The notes under the pieces are model-generated. The model saw only the letters and a list, made by a program, of their open reading frames with translations. It searched no databases and had not been told where the DNA came from. The position numbers were made by a program, and so were the translations under genes. From a virus, in IMG/VR virus record IMGVR_UViG_3300020159_000733, positions 1 to 33,653 of that record: DNA of 33,653 nucleotides; one strand, written 5' to 3'. Below, in pieces: positions 23,934-31,591 of this stretch; within the stretch, counting starts at the first letter, position 1; every line of letters begins with the position of its first letter.

Positions 23934-25424
23934 ATGGCTGACGGTATCCTCGACGGGATCAGCAATGCGGTCAGCGGTGCTGGCGACTTCTTCCTGAACC
24001 GTGGGAGGTACGCCGACCCGAACGCCATGAACGCGCAGTTTGGCGTCCCTGAGCAGGATGTTCGACAGGCTGGCATCAACACGCTGGCGAACGTGTCTGC
24101 TCTGCTTCTTGCTGCTGGTCAGCCGATGACGGGTGCGCAGCGTGCGCAGTTGCTTTCGGGTATCGGGCCTGCTCTGGGCGGGATGCAGGGCGACATCCAA
24201 AAATCTTTCCAAGCCCGCCGCGCAGCAGAATTGTTCCCATTGCAGCGTAAGCAACTTGAGCAGACAATTTCTGGGCAAGAATTGCAGCAGCGCGTCCTGC
24301 AGCAGCAAATCGCGCAGCAGCAGGCTGAGCGTGCGTCTAGGCAGCAAATAATGCAGCAGATATTCGGTGGATCGCCGGTTGCTCCTCCCCCCGTAGTGGG
24401 TGGTGGTGCGCGTCCTGCGTCTCCGATGATTTCTCCACAGGTGTCTGGCTCTCAGGGCGAGGCTGTTCCTTCTGCTGGGCTCCCTGCTCCTGCGGCTTCT
24501 ATGCAGGCAGCTCCTGTGAGCCAAGCGCCTGGCATGGCTCCTGCGCCGGGAGGTATTAACCTTCCTGCTGACTCTGTTTTGTCAGCCTTGCCGCCTGATG
24601 TTCTCAAGACGTTTCTTTCTGATCCGTCCGTGAAGATCACAGACATCTACAAGCAAGCGATGGAATCTCAGTCTGCATCTGGGAAGGAGCGGTTTGACCA
24701 AGCTGCAAAACTGCGCGGCGAATTTGATAAGGTCGCTGTTCCGTTTAACGACAGACAGACAGCGTTCAAGACGATGGTGGATCTGGCGCAGAATAAGGCA
24801 GGCACAAGCGACGTTTCTCTCCTCTTGTCACTTATGAAGGTTTACGATCCGACATCGACAGTTACTGCGGGTGAAGTAGCGACCGCACAAAACGCGGCTG
24901 GTGCACCGTCTTGGTTGATGGGACGATATAATCAGTTACTGGGCGGTGGCGTACTAGATGACAAGGCGCGCAAGGAGATTGTTAGGGCTGGTGAAACGCG
25001 ATTTGAGCGGGAAATGGACAAGTTCGAACAGGACTTTGCTAGGTACGGAGCGCTCGCTGGGCGCAACAAGATAGCGCTTGAAGACGTTGTTACCGACTTT
25101 CGTGATCCAGAAATAAAACAAGCGCGCCAGATGAAGAAGGACTTCGATCTGGCTTCTCGCAGATTGACGGTTGATGACCTTTCTCAGCTTCCGATCAACA
25201 TGCTCGACAAGCTCAATCCGCAGCTAATGGAAAGAAGCGTTGCTGAAGCATACAAGCGCAGAGTTGATGAACTAACTCGCGTTGGTGTCGCTCCTGCTGC
25301 GCCTGCGGCTGCAACGACGCCACAAAACCCATATGGCGTTGGGCAGAATCCGCTTGGGCGTGCGATGCAGCAATATCCTGGTGGGCTGTTGCGGTCTAAC
25401 CAGCTCCCAACGCCCCAGTTTTAA
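23934..25424 (+). CDS. Internal virion protein
   Basis: 496 residues. N-terminal MADGILDGISNAVSGAGDFF then long Gln/Ala helices (QLEQTISGQELQQRVLQQQI) and a Pro-rich linker at about 140-205. The C-terminal half is helical with DLAQNKAGTSDVSLLLSLMK and VYDPTSTVTAGEVATAQNAA, a segment also seen in other phage ejection or structural proteins. It probably belongs to the injectosome. GGAGATTAGAG precedes ATG 23934. Confidence 0.7.
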   Translation: MADGILDGISNAVSGAGDFFLNRGRYADPNAMNAQFGVPEQDVRQAGINTLANVSALLLAAGQPMTGAQRAQLLSGIGPALGGMQGDIQKSFQARRAAELFPLQRKQLEQTISGQELQQRVLQQQIAQQQAERASRQQIMQQIFGGSPVAPPPVVGGGARPASPMISPQVSGSQGEAVPSAGLPAPAASMQAAPVSQAPGMAPAPGGINLPADSVLSALPPDVLKTFLSDPSVKITDIYKQAMESQSASGKERFDQAAKLRGEFDKVAVPFNDRQTAFKTMVDLAQNKAGTSDVSLLLSLMKVYDPTSTVTAGEVATAQNAAGAPSWLMGRYNQLLGGGVLDDKARKEIVRAGETRFEREMDKFEQDFARYGALAGRNKIALEDVVTDFRDPEIKQARQMKKDFDLASRRLTVDDLSQLPINMLDKLNPQLMERSVAEAYKRRVDELTRVGVAPAAPAAATTPQNPYGVGQNPLGRAMQQYPGGLLRSNQLPTPQF

Positions 25425-25436
25425 GTAGAGGTCGAA

Positions 25437-27428
25437 ATGGCACAAGAAAGCGCTCTCGACATCCTGAATAAGTATCAGGGGCAGTCGGCTGGATCTCAGC
25501 GGGACACAGCAGCCATAAACACGCAGTTGCGTTCTCGCGCCGGGTTGCCTGGTCAATCATCATTTTTCGGTGATGTTTTGCTGCGGCAGCTTATTGGTCA
25601 GGGCGCACTAATGGGCGCGGGAGATGAGGCGGAGGCCTATATCCGCTCCGCTGCTCGCGGCACTAGCTACGCAGATGAGCTTGCTGCATTACGTCAGCAG
25701 ATGTCGGTGACGCGCAGTGAGAGGCCAATCGCCAGCACAGCAGCAGAGATCGCTGGTGGACTAATCCCTGCTGCTGCGTTGACTGCCGTAACTGCAGGAG
25801 CAGGCGCACCTATTGCGGCTGCTAGAGCAGCAAGCCTTGCTTCTCAGGTTGGTCGGCTTGGTGCGGCAGGAACAGTAGCGGGTGCTGCTCAGGGTGGCAT
25901 TGAGGGCTTTGCTAAGTCAGAAGCAGACACAGCCATTGGTCGTCTCGACAAAGCTGCAGAGGAAGCTGTTCAGGGTGGATTGTTTGGTGGCGCAGTAGGC
26001 GCTGCTGTTCCTGTTGTCGGGGGCGCTGTGCGCGCGTTCCGTCGCTCCCCAGACGAGTTGGCTGCTGGCGTCATGCAAAGAACGCTTCAGCAGGAGAACC
26101 TCACCCCTGACGAGCTGGTTCGCCGGTATCAGGCCAGACAGGCCACAGGCGTAAAGCCTGAGATCGCAGCGGAGGTTCTTCCTCCCGGCAGCTCGCTTGA
26201 GGCTCAGTCTCGCCTTGTCGCTCAGGGAGCTGGAGCAGATCGCGGCGCAATCGCTGAAGCAATGCAGCAACGAGCTGCTGGGCAACCGACGCGACTGGCT
26301 CAGGAATTTGAAACGGCTATTGGACCACAGAAGAATATCTTCTCGTCTCTTGACGACCTCGCTGCGGCTCGCGAGCAGATAGCCAGACCTTTGTATCAAA
26401 AGGTCGATCCTATGAGCGCTCGTTCTAACGAGATCGACGATTTAATTAAGAAGGTTCCGCAAAGCATCTTTAATGAAGTCGAAAGCGTTGCGAGCATTAC
26501 AGGCATCAGTCCGGCTGGTATCATTTCGCGTGGGGAAGATGGAGCTAAAAGCATCTCTCGCAACTATACGTTTGCAGAGGTCGATTCTATCCAGAAGGCT
26601 CTGGATGATGCCGCATCTTCTGCCTACGCAGGAAACAAGGCCAATCTTGGAGGCCAACTAAAAAGCCTGAGAGATGAGATCGTTTCAGCGGCTGAAAACA
26701 AAAGCGCAGACTATAAGAAAGCCCGTGAAGTATGGGCAGGCTCTCGCGCGGCTGAGCGTCAGCTTGAGGAAGGCCAGAAAATCTTCAGGACGCGACCGGA
26801 ACAGATTGAGCGCAACGTCGCGAAGATGTCCCAGGCAGACAAGGACGCCTATCTGGTCGGTGTGTTTGACGCATTCAACAACGTTCTGACGGGGCGCGTC
26901 GTTGGCGAAGATGTGACGAGGGCGTTTAGAACTGGGCGTGCAAAAGACCAGATGGAGTCGGCCATCAAGGCCGCGTGGAACGACCCCGCTGAAGCTAAGC
27001 GCGTAACGGATCAGCTTTTTACTAACATCGAGCGTGAAGCGCGCATGATGTCGAGCCGAAATAAAATCATGGGCGGATCTCAGACAGCGCAAACAATGCT
27101 TCAGCAAGAAGCCAATGTCGGGATGATGAGCCCTCTTGCGTCTTTGGCTGGCGATCTCGCTACAGGTACGCCCCCAGTTGGCGCTATCGGTCGCTTCGCT
27201 CAGGGTGTCGGTCAGGCATACCAAAAGGGCGCAACGGCTGGGAAGCGCGAAGCAACAAACGAATCCCTGCGGCGTGTTCTGTTCGCGCAAGATGCCGGTA
27301 CTCTGGAGCGCGAACTGAAAAAAATGCAATCGCTCATGGCATCGCGTGGCTATCAAGCTCCAACAGGTGCTAGAGCTTTTGTGCCAGGCATCCTGGGAGC
27401 GGATATTTCTGGCGCTTTAGGCCAATAG
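25437..27428 (+). CDS. Large internal virion / DNA-ejection protein
   Basis: 663 residues. It has MAQESALDILNKYQGQSAGS, then FGDVLLRQLIGQGALMGAGD and several Ala/Gly-rich hydrophobic stretches at about 105-150 and 180-200 (IAGGLIPAAALTAVTAGAGA; GGLFGGAVGAAVPVVGGAVR) that could insert into membranes. The rest is long alpha-helical. Such features fit proteins that leave the capsid ahead of the DNA. It is the last gene of the late block; its end overlaps the convergent integrase gene by 12 bases. Confidence 0.72.
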   Translation: MAQESALDILNKYQGQSAGSQRDTAAINTQLRSRAGLPGQSSFFGDVLLRQLIGQGALMGAGDEAEAYIRSAARGTSYADELAALRQQMSVTRSERPIASTAAEIAGGLIPAAALTAVTAGAGAPIAAARAASLASQVGRLGAAGTVAGAAQGGIEGFAKSEADTAIGRLDKAAEEAVQGGLFGGAVGAAVPVVGGAVRAFRRSPDELAAGVMQRTLQQENLTPDELVRRYQARQATGVKPEIAAEVLPPGSSLEAQSRLVAQGAGADRGAIAEAMQQRAAGQPTRLAQEFETAIGPQKNIFSSLDDLAAAREQIARPLYQKVDPMSARSNEIDDLIKKVPQSIFNEVESVASITGISPAGIISRGEDGAKSISRNYTFAEVDSIQKALDDAASSAYAGNKANLGGQLKSLRDEIVSAAENKSADYKKAREVWAGSRAAERQLEEGQKIFRTRPEQIERNVAKMSQADKDAYLVGVFDAFNNVLTGRVVGEDVTRAFRTGRAKDQMESAIKAAWNDPAEAKRVTDQLFTNIEREARMMSSRNKIMGGSQTAQTMLQQEANVGMMSPLASLAGDLATGTPPVGAIGRFAQGVGQAYQKGATAGKREATNESLRRVLFAQDAGTLERELKKMQSLMASRGYQAPTGARAFVPGILGADISGALGQ

Positions 27429-28325
27429 CCCATCCATTGCTTCCGCCAGTTCGGCATCATCGGAAGCGAACACATGGGCGTAGGTGCGCAGGGTGGTGGT
27501 CACGTCCGCGTGACCTAGCCGCTGGGACACCGCTTTGACCGGCAGCTTTTTGCGCAGCAAAGCTGTGGCATGAGAATGTCGGGCTGAGTGTAAGCAATAC
27601 CCATCACCCAGCCCGACTTCCATCATGCATTCGCGCACGGAGCGTGAGAGATGCGCGAGCGACGGACGCCCGCCCTGAGCGGAGAGGAGGATCGGCTCAG
27701 TCGGACCCCTGGATAATGCCCGAAGCTCCTCCAAAAGACTAGCAGGCAGGGACACCACACGCACAGCCGAAGCCGTCTTGGGCTTGCTAACGCGCTCGCA
27801 CCCTCCGACCTTCACGATTGCCTTGGTCACGAAAAGTTTACCTGTGGATAAGTCAAGATCGGCTCCTGTCAGTGCGGCGATCTCGCCCCGACGCAATCCG
27901 GTCGCCAGGGCGATGCGGATGCAAAGCCCGACCATCGGCTTGGCTACGACGTGATCCAGCAGCTTGCGAATCTCCTCTTCCGTCAGAGCCTTGCGCTCTG
28001 TTTGCTCCTTGCGGGGAGGCTTAACCTTGAGCATAGGAGAGTTAAGCAAATCACCCTGCTCAGCGCACCACGAAAAGAAGCCGCAGAGGACGACATGGGC
28101 GGTTCTTACGGTCGAGGACGAGCAGGTCTTCAGCCGCTTGATGTACCATGCGGTGACGATCTGCGGCGTGATCGAAGCCACGTCCGCACGACCATGATCG
28201 GCTAAGAACGCTGCGCAGAACTCCCTGTAATTCCTAGCCGTTGTCTCTGCGATCAGGCCAAGACCGTGACGCTCTTCCAGCCAGTTCGTAAACCGTTCGT
28301 TCATCATTTGAAGTTGCTCACTCAT
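27417..28325 (-). CDS. int: Tyrosine recombinase / phage integrase
   Basis: 302 residues from ATG 28325. A SAM-like core-binding domain (to about residue 105) is followed by the catalytic domain with R145 in TGLRRGE, K183, H246-x-x-R249 in LHSARHSH, H272 in LGHADVTTTL and the nucleophile Y282 in TYAHVF. All catalytic positions are present, so it should be active. It integrates the phage by site-specific recombination; attP was not located. A TTG start six codons upstream is possible. It is transcribed against both the late and the early block. Confidence 0.93.
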   Translation of the reverse strand: MSEQLQMMNERFTNWLEERHGLGLIAETTARNYREFCAAFLADHGRADVASITPQIVTAWYIKRLKTCSSSTVRTAHVVLCGFFSWCAEQGDLLNSPMLKVKPPRKEQTERKALTEEEIRKLLDHVVAKPMVGLCIRIALATGLRRGEIAALTGADLDLSTGKLFVTKAIVKVGGCERVSKPKTASAVRVVSLPASLLEELRALSRGPTEPILLSAQGGRPSLAHLSRSVRECMMEVGLGDGYCLHSARHSHATALLRKKLPVKAVSQRLGHADVTTTLRTYAHVFASDDAELAEAMDGLLA

Positions 28326-28333
28326 TTGGAGAC

Positions 28334-28363
28334 TTGACGACAATTAAAATATGCACCTATTCT
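28334..28363 (+). promoter_or_regulatory. Probable rightward early promoter
   Basis: TTGACG (28334-28339) and TATTCT (28358-28363) are 18 bases apart in the divergent gap between the integrase and the first rightward gene, whose ATG lies 30 bases downstream of the -10. The AT-rich spacer supports a sigma70-type promoter. The integrase should have its own leftward promoter in the same gap, but none is clear. Confidence 0.6.
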
Positions 28364-28393
28364 ACGAGCGTCAACCCGGTCGAGGAGGACCGC

Positions 28394-28588
28394 ATGATTG
28401 ATCTGACGAAGAACGACGACGGCACTTACACTCTGCGCTATCGCGAGCGGGAAGTGGGCTACATTTCCAAGGTTGTCAGATATGCTGATAGCCAGCGGCT
28501 TTGGCGGCTTGTTTCGGTACATGGGCAGATTGAGTATGCGCGCTCGCTACAGCGCGCGAAGAGCAGACTGATGGAAATCTTGCACTGA
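28394..28588 (+). CDS. Small hypothetical early protein
   Basis: 64 residues: a beta-rich start (MIDLTKNDDGTYTLRYRERE, VGYISKVV) and a basic helix at the end (YARSLQRAKSRLMEIL). No family recognised. GAGGAGG at 28382-28388 is five bases before ATG. As first gene after the divergent promoter it could be a regulator, but no helix-turn-helix is visible. Confidence 0.65.
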   Translation: MIDLTKNDDGTYTLRYREREVGYISKVVRYADSQRLWRLVSVHGQIEYARSLQRAKSRLMEILH

Positions 28589-28598
28589 GGAGAAAGAG

Positions 28599-28853
28599 AT
28601 GACGGTGGTGAGCATAAACAAAACGAACAAGCCGATGGAGGACTTTGTGAAGTCATCCAATCTATCTCAGATGTTGAAGCTCGATTTCCGTTGCTTAAGC
28701 GACCGGGAGTCAATGAACCCACATCAAAGGGAAGCGATTGACCAGATCCTTTCTTTGATCTCGCGGGCTGCAACAACAGAAGCCAACAACATCGAAGTAT
28801 GGCGCGACATCGCGCGGCACGCCAATTTCATCACTGCAGACCTGGGAGAGTGA
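28599..28853 (+). CDS. Hypothetical early protein
   Basis: 84 residues (MTVVSINKTNKPMEDFVKSS, then HQREAIDQILSLISRAATTE and VWRDIARHANFIT), mostly helical after residue 40. Function not recognised. GAGGAGAAAGAG precedes ATG, ten bases after the previous gene. It is probably co-transcribed with the GapR-like gene that starts one base after its stop. Confidence 0.65.
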   Translation: MTVVSINKTNKPMEDFVKSSNLSQMLKLDFRCLSDRESMNPHQREAIDQILSLISRAATTEANNIEVWRDIARHANFITADLGE

Positions 28854-28854
28854 G

Positions 28855-29130
28855 ATGATTAACAACCAACTTCAATCCATCGTTGATCGCATCGAGAAGC
28901 TGGAAGACGACCGGGCGTTGCTCGCGACTGACATCAAAGAGATCTATGCAGAAGCCAAGAGCAACGGCTTCGACCCTAAGATTCTCAAGAAGGTGATCGC
29001 CATTCGCAAGAAGAACCGCGAAGAGGTGGAGATGGAGGATCAGCTTGTCCAGACGTATATGTCTGCGCTTGGGATGCTTTCCGATACGCCGCTTGGTCAA
29101 GCCGCTCTGCGCCGTGAAGGTATCGCCTGA
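28855..29130 (+). CDS. GapR-like DNA-binding protein (DUF2312)
   Basis: 91 residues with NQLQSIVDRIEKLEDDRALL, ATDIKEIYAEAKSNGFDPKI and LKKVIAIRKKNREEVEMEDQ, then LVQTYMSALGM. This is the DUF2312/GapR fold, two long helices that clamp overtwisted DNA in Caulobacter and relatives. Phage copies are known and may act in replication, compaction or host takeover. The family is nearly restricted to Alphaproteobacteria and their phages, so it is the best host clue here. The stop overlaps the next ATG. Confidence 0.9.
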   Translation: MINNQLQSIVDRIEKLEDDRALLATDIKEIYAEAKSNGFDPKILKKVIAIRKKNREEVEMEDQLVQTYMSALGMLSDTPLGQAALRREGIA

Positions 29131-29888
29131 TGAAGTGGGTCAAGACAAAGACGCACTTTGGCTCCTACATCTGGGTATGCCTTGAAGATCATGGCGTATC
29201 CAGCGCGATCCTTCACACGGGTCGATGGGAGCCGCATGTCGAGAAGCTGCTGCATGAGTATGTGTATCGAGACCTCACGTTTCTCGATATAGGCGCTAAT
29301 GTCGGCTACTTCTCGCTGTCCGTTGCTAACAAGATGCGGGATGTTGGAGCAGGTCGCGTGATTGCGATTGAGGCCAATCCGCTCGTTGTGCCGTACCTGA
29401 TGTCTTCTGTGGTCGAGTCAGGCTTCGACGACACCATCGAGGTTTTGCCTTACGCGGTGTCGGAGGAGAACGGCCTAATCGAGATGCTGGCTGAGTTTGG
29501 AGACAACCTCGGCGGCTCCACGATTAGGAAGCTATCACGCAATAGCGCAGGCAAGAACGTCATCCCATGCGTCAAGCTGGATGATGTCCTGGCTGATGTT
29601 CCGCACATCGACCTTGTTAAGATGGACATCGAAGGTGCGGAGTTGCTTGCGCTGCATGGCATGAAAGCGATCATCATCAAGCACAAGCCAGACATCGTGA
29701 TGGAGATCAACAAGGATTGTCTCTCAGGCGTTTCTGGCGTTTCCGTTGCGACACTTGCTAATCACATGAAGTTGATCGGTTACGAAGCCTTCGACTTTTG
29801 CGACGATAAGAGGAAGCTGGCTATAGAAGAGATCGTCCAGATTGTTGACGCGAACAATTACTACGACTTTTTGTTTCGCCCCAAGTGA
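29130..29888 (+). CDS. FkbM-family methyltransferase
   Basis: 252 residues with LTFLDIGANVGYFSLSVANK (SAM motif I), RVIAIEANPLVVPYL (motif II), CVKLDDVLADVPHIDLVKMD and IEGAELLALHGM, the complete FkbM signature. Known FkbM enzymes O-methylate sugars or antibiotics; a sugar on host surface or virion is the likely target. It is unusual in an early operon beside DNA-binding genes. The start overlaps the GapR-like stop. Confidence 0.88.
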   Translation: MKWVKTKTHFGSYIWVCLEDHGVSSAILHTGRWEPHVEKLLHEYVYRDLTFLDIGANVGYFSLSVANKMRDVGAGRVIAIEANPLVVPYLMSSVVESGFDDTIEVLPYAVSEENGLIEMLAEFGDNLGGSTIRKLSRNSAGKNVIPCVKLDDVLADVPHIDLVKMDIEGAELLALHGMKAIIIKHKPDIVMEINKDCLSGVSGVSVATLANHMKLIGYEAFDFCDDKRKLAIEEIVQIVDANNYYDFLFRPK

Positions 29889-29898
29889 GGAGAGAGCC

Positions 29899-30228
29899 AT
29901 GAACCCGAAAGAAATCCTGGACGCAGCAGCAGCTTTGATCGCGGAACGCGGCGTCAACTACGGCGGCATCGAAGCCAACTTCGAGCGCGCAGCTTCGTTG
30001 GCTACCCTGAAGCTCGATAAGTCGATCAGCGCCTACGATGTCGCCATCGTGCTGGAGTCAGTCAAAGACGCAAGGCGCGCAACATGCCCAGATCATTACG
30101 ACAGCCACATTGACGGCATCAACTACCGGGCGTTTGCTTTGATGCTATCTGGCGCAGACAAAGATCGTGCGACAGTGCAGGAGATGATCGTCAAGCTAAG
30201 CCGGGGTGAAGCAGATGCCCCACGTTGA
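29899..30228 (+). CDS. DUF6378-like phage protein
   Basis: 109 residues: MNPKEILDAAAALIAERGVN, YGGIEANFERAASLATLKLD, SAYDVAIVLESVKDARRA and HIDGINYRAFAL. This resembles the DUF6378 phage family, often found near nucleotide and replication genes. The YG..E.NF..A and D..KDARR residues are the conserved ones. The function is unknown. GGAGAGAG precedes ATG 29899. Confidence 0.75.
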   Translation: MNPKEILDAAAALIAERGVNYGGIEANFERAASLATLKLDKSISAYDVAIVLESVKDARRATCPDHYDSHIDGINYRAFALMLSGADKDRATVQEMIVKLSRGEADAPR

Positions 30229-30463
30229 TCTGGAGGAACGCCGCAAATGCAAGCGCGAGTCAAAAGCGCGGATGCGTGAGAAACGGCGCGAGGAATACCG
30301 CTCAGTTGCGCCCGCGTTTAATATCGTCGAGCGCAAACGCAAACCGATAGTGCATCAATACAACCTGTACCCGCCCCCGATCTCACTTGCGCCAGTCAAC
30401 ATCCTGACGCTGGCGGAGATCGAGGCGAAGTATGGTTCTGTCAATGAGGGGAAGAAAGCATGA
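30215..30463 (+). CDS. Basic hypothetical protein
   Basis: 82 residues. The N-terminal half is extremely basic (LEERRKCKRESKARMREKRR), followed by VHQYNLYPPPISLAPVNILT. Function not recognised; nucleic-acid binding is possible. ATG 30215 lies in the end of the previous gene; GTG 30206 would add three residues. ATGA overlap with the next gene. Confidence 0.58.
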   Translation: MPHVDLEERRKCKRESKARMREKRREEYRSVAPAFNIVERKRKPIVHQYNLYPPPISLAPVNILTLAEIEAKYGSVNEGKKA

Positions 30464-30909
30464 CCCGCGCCCTCGCCCTAGCCGCCATGCTGTCCGCCTC
30501 ACCCGCCGCTTCACCCGCCGCCGCGTCCGTGCAGCAGATGATCGCGACGGAGACAACGCGGCAAATAGGGGCGCAGTGGACGCCGACAGCCTTGCGGATC
30601 GCAAAGCTGGAGAGCGGCTACCGCTGCAACGCGACAGGCCCCAAGACGCGGCATGGCAGGGCGAGAGGGGTGTTTCAGGTTATGCCTGCAACGGCGCGCG
30701 GCATGGGCTACAATCCCGCACGGCTGCATGAGTGCGGATATGGGATCGCAGCGGGCGTCACGCACATGAGGCTCTGCATCGCGTCTGGCGTGCGCACGCA
30801 GGCGCAAATGGCGTCATGTCATGTCGCAGGAACACACGGCTGGAAGGTGCGGCTTAAGCCACGCGCCGAACGGTACAAACAGAAATACGTGCAGCGTTCT
30901 GCACGATAG
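30460..30909 (+). CDS. Secreted lysozyme/transglycosylase-like protein
   Basis: 149 residues with a probable Ala-rich signal peptide (MTRALALAAMLSASPAASPA). The SLT-type core has IAKLESGYRCNATGPKTRHG, in which Glu of LESGY is the likely acid catalyst, then ARGVFQVMPATARGMGYNPA, LHECGYGIAAGVTHMRLC. Four cysteines could form disulfides in the periplasm. Export from an early operon suggests a job before lysis, such as entry-region remodelling or superinfection exclusion; this is inference. Confidence 0.8.
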   Translation: MTRALALAAMLSASPAASPAAASVQQMIATETTRQIGAQWTPTALRIAKLESGYRCNATGPKTRHGRARGVFQVMPATARGMGYNPARLHECGYGIAAGVTHMRLCIASGVRTQAQMASCHVAGTHGWKVRLKPRAERYKQKYVQRSAR

Positions 30910-30911
30910 AG

Positions 30912-30948
30912 CTTCGGCGCGAGCCGAAGGCGTCGGGATATCCCGGCG
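30912..30948. repeat. Two adjacent inverted repeats in the early intergenic region
   Basis: CTTCGGC (30912-30918) and GCCGAAG (30923-30929) form a 7-bp stem with a GCGA loop. Next to it CGGGATATCCCG (30934-30945) is a perfect palindrome, extendable to 18 bases with one G.U pair. They lie just after the lysozyme-like gene. They could be RNA hairpins or an operator. No T-run follows. Confidence 0.6.
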
Positions 30949-31006
30949 GCTGGAGATGATGACAGGTGTGCGCACCCAGATTCAACTCTGTACGTCCCTT
31001 GACTTG

Positions 31007-31042
31007 CCCCCTGGCGCGTCGGAAGCCCGTCAGGGGGTCTTT
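31007..31042 (+). terminator. Terminator or attenuator before the DnaA-like gene
   Basis: CCCCCTGGCG (31007-31016) and CGTCAGGGGG (31028-31037) form a 10-bp stem with one G.U pair and an 11-nt loop, followed by TCTTT. It lies 18 bases before the next ATG and probably reduces readthrough into the replication genes. The 150-base gap 30910-31059 contains this, the repeats above and no gene. Confidence 0.75.
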
Positions 31043-31059
31043 CCTCAAGTGAGAGAGCC

Positions 31060-31425
31060 ATGAATTACCAGGAGCAAATGGAGCATTACAAAGCGGTGCG
31101 TTCTCGCCTCATCAACGGCGCACCAAGGGCTGCAATAGCGCAGGAGGCGCAGGCGCAGAGCATCGCCGTGCCTTTCGTAGAGAAAGATCCACGGCGCCAG
31201 ATACTGATGGATTGCGCGAATGAATGCGGATGTTCCGTCGCTGATCTGATGGGCCATTCAAGGAGGTTGGAAATCGTCCATGCACGGCGCAAGGCGATGT
31301 ACCTGATCTACAACCGGGGCAAGATGTCGAAGGCTGGGGTTGGGCGCTTCATGAACAAGGATCACACGACAGTGATGCACGCGCTGAAAAAGTACGAACA
31401 GGAAAACGGAGGATCGAATGGATAG
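31060..31425 (+). CDS. DnaA domain IV-like DNA-binding protein
   Basis: 121 residues. The C-terminal part reads VHARRKAMYLIYNRGKMSKA, then GVGRFMNKDHTTVMHALKKY, matching the helix-turn-helix and signature loop of DnaA domain IV (G..F..RDHTTV.HA). No AAA+ ATPase domain is present, so it cannot unwind DNA itself. It might bind DnaA boxes at a phage origin or compete with host DnaA. GAGAGAG lies before ATG 31060. Its end overlaps the next small gene by eight bases. Confidence 0.82.
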   Translation: MNYQEQMEHYKAVRSRLINGAPRAAIAQEAQAQSIAVPFVEKDPRRQILMDCANECGCSVADLMGHSRRLEIVHARRKAMYLIYNRGKMSKAGVGRFMNKDHTTVMHALKKYEQENGGSNG

Positions 31426-31591
31426 TTGCATGACCTGCAAGTACACACTCATCAAAGACGGAGGGAGCTTGACTTGTAATAGGTTCCCGAAAGCGCAGCG
31501 TGTCGCTAGGGATTACGTGTGTGGGGAATGGCGTCCCGATATTCAAAAGGAGCGGAAAAATGGAACTGAGAAAAAACCTGCCAGCAAGTGA
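31418..31591 (+). CDS. Small four-cysteine protein
   Basis: 57 residues starting MDSCMTCKYT, with C4/C7, C20 (LTCNRFPKA) and C35 (VCGEWRPD). The CxxC...C...CGEW pattern is a small zinc-binding phage protein type. GGAGG at 31408-31412 is five bases before ATG. It overlaps the DnaA-like gene and the nuclease start in other frames. Function unknown. Confidence 0.7.
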   Translation: MDSCMTCKYTLIKDGGSLTCNRFPKAQRVARDYVCGEWRPDIQKERKNGTEKKPASK

